A stretch of DNA of 35,355 nt from Ministeria vibrans ATCC 50519. Its lineage: Eukaryota > Opisthokonta > Filasterea. The notes under the pieces are model-generated. The model was given only the letters and a program-made list of their open reading frames with translations, made no database searches and was not told the origin of the DNA. Within the stretch, counting starts at the first letter, position 1. Every line of letters begins with the position of its first letter. Both the position numbers and the translations under genes were made by a program. The stretch lies in NCBI GenBank assembly GCA_943704425.1, contig CALSCP010002128.1:51634-86988 (forward strand), written 5' to 3'. Positions 32,161-35,355 of this stretch are shown here, in pieces.

Positions 32161-33757
32161 ATGCAACTACTGATCGCGCTCCTCGCCTGGCTGGGTGTCG
32201 TCACGGCCTCCGACAACGCCATCTTCCAGGGGTTCTCCCATGCCTGGCAGCGACGCATCGTCGGCGAAGTGGCAACGCCGCACCGCATCAGGTTTGGCTG
32301 TCGCTCTTCCACTGTCCATCGCTTCTCTCACGCCTCTCCTGCCGTAGCAACCTCGCGGCCATCGTGGACAGTGCAAATGCCTCGGCGTTCGTCTCCTTCT
32401 CGCCCGGCGTCGACGGCGACTTCGCCTTTCCGACTGCGCTCTTTGCGCGAGTCAATGCCTCCGCCTCAAACGTCCGCATCGACGAAGATGCCGTCTCCCT
32501 GCGTTTCACCGACAACGCCACCGATGTGGGTCCTCACAACTACCCCGTTGCCACCTCAAGCGAGTCGATTGCGTACAAGTTCACGCTGCCCTCTGCAGAT
32601 ACAGCGCACGCCGTTGTCCTGCGCGGCTTCTCACTGCACATGCACTGCGACGACGCAAAGCAGCCCAAGGGGTTCCCTTGCAATTCCAACGGAGTCGTAC
32701 GTACACTGTTTGCCACAGAGAGAGGGGGGAGAAACAAAGTGATAGAGAGAAAGAGAGAGAGGAGAAAGAAACAAAGTGATACAGAGAGAGAAGACAGAGG
32801 AGAAAGAAACAAAGTGATAGAGAGAGAAACAAAATGATAGAGAGAAAAAAAATGATGGGGGAGAAACAAAGTGAGAGAAACAAAGTGAGAGACTAAGAAC
32901 AAGAGAAAGGAGACAGTACACCCCTAAGAACAAACCATCTCTCTTTAGTGGGCCAACATCATTTCCATGTCTATTGACGACTGCACCGTCTCCGGCCTAA
33001 GTGCCTCTTGTAATGTCAACTTTTACCTTCAACGTGGATGGAACCCGGACGGTGTTACTCCCCCGAAAGGCAAAGCCTTTAACTTTGTCAGTAAGTGCGC
33101 CTATATAATCATGTATATATAACATAAACGTCTGCTCGTCTCACATGCTATTAGTTGACTACTCGATCGACGTGTCGCTCTCTATCCTCACTGGTGCTCC
33201 GTCCGATCTCAACGTTGTCTCCATGGTATCACGCACACATTTTCACTCACACATGCACACACGATAACATTCCCATGCTTTAGCCACCTGCTCAAGTCAA
33301 CACCACACTTTGGGCAGGAGACTGGCACAACACAAGCGTGTCTGCGACAGGCGCACCCTCCAACGCCTTTGGCTCGGCTGTCGTGGCTCTGCGCGCCTGG
33401 CGCTTCTCCATCACAGCACACTCCGCTGAAACGGCCAAGCTTCCACTGGGACGCTACCTCGAAGGCCTTCGCTTCTTTATCGCCTCCTCCGACTACACCC
33501 CCTCCACAGGCAGCGTCCACGCTACCGTCTCCACCGCCGTGTGGAATCCCAAGACCAGCTGGAACAACGCCGTTGCGCTCTCCCTGACCCCCGTCCTTCT
33601 CCAGCTCTCGTCCACGTCCTCCGCCCCGTCTCCCTCGCACCAGGCCGCCGCCGCTATCTGCGTCACCGGCGATCCTGGCATTGGCTCTATCGCCTTCTCT
33701 TGCAAGCGCCGCCATCTTCCTGAACGCACCAATGCCACTGTTCCCATCTCTCTTTAA
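32161..33757 (+). CDS. Secreted protein of unknown function
   Basis: Five exons: 32161-32291, 32348-32696, 32949-33090, 33155-33225, 33284-33757. All are GT-AG and the frame closes at TAA, giving 388 residues. The N-terminus MQLLIALLAWLGVVTA is a clear signal peptide, with likely cleavage before SDNA. The mature part is beta-rich with scattered cysteines (HCDD, PCNSNG, DDCTVSG, SASCNVN, AAICVTG, AFSCKRR) and several N-x-S/T sites. I see no transmembrane segment and no recognised domain. Intron 2 (252 bases) is a purine-rich minisatellite related, in inverted orientation, to DDX55 intron 2. The protein may be extracellular or luminal; its role is unknown. Confidence 0.8.
32730..32897. repeat. 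Purine-rich minisatellite in intron 2 of the secreted-protein gene
   Basis: Irregular copies of GAGAAACAAAGTGATAGAGA near 32730, 32767, 32805, 32825, 32861 and 32877. It is the reverse complement of the unit in DDX55 intron 2. Confidence 0.85.
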
Positions 33758-33800
33758 AAACTAACTCTCCCCAGCTTTCTCGAAAAAATTAATTGGATAA

Positions 33801-33806
33801 AATAAA
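33801..33806 (+). terminator. AATAAA polyadenylation signal, secreted-protein gene
   Basis: Canonical hexamer 44 bases after the TAA stop, just before the convergent PPAN gene end. Confidence 0.6.
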
Positions 33807-33829
33807 TAATAGTATTCTTATAAAATATT

Positions 33830-33845
33830 TTACACTCGCCACATG

Positions 33846-33898
<53 letters not shown>

Positions 33899-35308
33899 TA
33901 CCTCCTCCTTTGACTTGTCCACAAATCGATGGTAGAGCACTTCTCCGTCGCAAATTCCCTGTTCAATTTTGACCACTTGCAGAACCATTCGCGGACCCAG
34001 TTCGCTCAGTTTTACTGCACTTTGCTGCGCAGTCGCATTCCCTCGTCCTTGCACTACACAGACAGCGAGAGAAATAGACAAGAAACAGAGAAAGACAGAG
34101 ACAAGAGGAGTGTGAGTACGATTCCGTTCCAAAAAAAGGTATAAAAAGTTTTTACCTCTCTGTGAGAGTGTCACGTGTGAGTCTTCTGCTTCTTCTGCTT
34201 CACTGTCACTCGGTGCTTGTCCAGTCGAATTCCTATCATTATGAATTATGTTATAAAAAAAAGTCCCTTTCACGCACACACACACATGCAGAAACACAAA
34301 TATTATTACTTCATGAGAAAGTCTGCAATGTCGTTGAGCTGCGACAAATCGGGAATCTTTGCGTCGAGAACACGACGAACAGAGCGCGAAACACCCACAG
34401 GCTGTGCACTGACGTCATAATGGCGGAACTCAATGCGTTCAGTGTCTGCGTTGAAGTTGAAAAGGACACAGCGACGGATGAGCGACAGCTGCACTGTTTG
34501 CACGTTGATGGGCGGGAACATATTCTGCAGCATCGACGTCACAAGCTTCCACCGCAGTCCTTCCGTTGGGAAGTTGTTCAGAACCAACTGGAAACGCACA
34601 CACACACACACACACAGGACACACAAAGAGTCAAAACCAAAACATTGCTACTTCAGTTTATCGGTTTGCGTACCAGAGGCGCATTCAAATGACCAATGGT
34701 CGAAAGCATTTTAGGGCGTCTTTGGATCTTGATGACGTCCTTGGCAAGGGCGTAGTTGACGAGCTGAAAGGCAATGGTGGGTCCGCGTGGAATGCGCGCA
34801 ATGCGCAGGTACGACGCAGTAGTGGTGGTGGAGAAGAGCAGAAAATGGGTGACGCCTAGGGGACCGGCCACATTGATGAAATCTTTGAGGACGTTCTGTC
34901 GACGCACTTCCAGACGCGTCGCAGTGTTGGGCTCCATCACAGCGCGAACCTCGCGCATCAGTTGCTCAACTAAGAAAAACAGACGGGGTCATTTCAGTCG
35001 CTGCACGACTCTGCCATTGCCACAAACGGTCCTATAGCATGTGCAAAGAGGTGCGGGAGACAGCAAAGCGTGCGAATAAAGGCTTGAAGAGACGCCAGAC
35101 AGACAGAGAGACACGAAAGGAACGGCACACGACGCGTTTAGACGACGCATGGCGGCCAAACGCACCGCACAACACACGCCGCGCTGAGCCTACCGCTAGA
35201 GCCAATGGTGCCGCGCTTCATAACAAAGCTCTTGGGCGCGCCCACGTCGGCGTCGGCGGCCGCTGCGCGCGATGCCTTGACACGCTTCTTGCGAGCCAGC
35301 TTGCGAGC
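33830..35308 (-). CDS. PPAN: Brix-domain ribosome biogenesis factor PPAN/Ssf1 (5' end missing)
   Basis: Exons on the minus strand: 35308-35194, 34969-34674, 34587-34310, 34232-34156, 34053-33830; 329 residues are seen. The Brix domain has the family landmarks SFVMKRGTIG, VMEPNTATRLEVRRQNVLKD, AGPLGVTHFLLFS, the PRGPTIAF segment, INVQTVQLSLIRRCVLFNF, FRHYDVSAQPVGVSR and GRGNATAQQSAV followed by LGPRMVLQVVKIEQG. Ssf1/PPAN acts in the nucleolus on early pre-60S particles. The first exon (initiator Met) lies beyond the contig end, because the first visible exon follows a poly-T tract and a CAG acceptor. The 3' end reads through a GA repeat to give an Arg-Glu tail ending EYMWRV. A GTAAGG donor at the repeat start suggests the true C-terminus may be spliced onward and missing. 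Confidence 0.92.
33849..33896. repeat. (TC)n microsatellite, about 24 units
   Basis: Perfect dinucleotide run. Read on the minus strand as GA units it is in frame with PPAN and would encode an alternating Arg-Glu tail; otherwise it is the start of an intron. Confidence 0.95.
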
Positions 35309-35319
35309 CTGCGCCGAAG

Positions 35320-35321
<2 letters not shown>

Positions 35322-35355
<34 letters not shown>
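35322..35355. repeat. Poly-A run at the window end
   Basis: 34 A residues to the last base. On the minus strand it forms the polypyrimidine tract before the acceptor of the first visible PPAN exon, and it probably stopped the assembly. Confidence 0.95.

Noticed and set aside
34162-34692. Plus-strand 176-codon frame opposite PPAN
   Set aside because: It crosses PPAN introns and exons without homology and includes CA-repeat codons.

Overview
This is a nuclear DNA contig from a eukaryote. It has GT-AG introns of about 55-280 bases, GC-rich exons, AT-rich or simple-repeat introns, and long poly-A/T and dinucleotide runs. The gene content (a Reelin-like extracellular giant, an MIER-type ELM2-SANT protein, a BTG/Tob protein, a Fused/STK36 kinase and a likely G-protein gamma subunit) suggests a heterotrophic unicellular eukaryote, perhaps a relative of animals. 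The sequence alone does not fix the lineage. I saw no tRNA, rRNA, transposon or CRISPR array.

The left 55% (1-19389, minus strand) is one enormous gene, open to the left edge. A single exon from 19078 to 1 stays in one frame for 6359 codons. It encodes about 25 Reelin-type jelly-roll/Asp-box subrepeats with ten interspersed EGF modules. Two PA14-like modules, EGF arrays, a convertase-type P-domain, a receptor L-domain and sushi modules follow. Both protein ends lie outside what can be read here.

The right part (19517-35308) is gene-dense. In order: an ELM2-SANT protein with a C-terminal chromodomain (+); the DEAD-box helicase DDX55/Spb4 (+); a C-terminal exon of a probable G-gamma subunit with a CaaX box (-); an isolated first exon of a ZNF622/Rei1 homologue (-); a small BTG/Tob protein (+); the Fused-type kinase STK36 (+); a secreted protein of unknown function (+); and the Brix-domain factor PPAN/Ssf1 (-), whose first exon is cut off by a poly-A run at the contig end.

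Three genes (DDX55, ZNF622, PPAN) belong to assembly or maturation of the 60S ribosomal subunit. The rest concern chromatin, mRNA turnover, cilium/kinase function and the cell surface. Genes that look incomplete break beside simple repeats (19407-19438, 26802-26829, 33849-33896, 35322-35355). Either splicing runs through repeat-rich introns or the assembly is wrong at these points.
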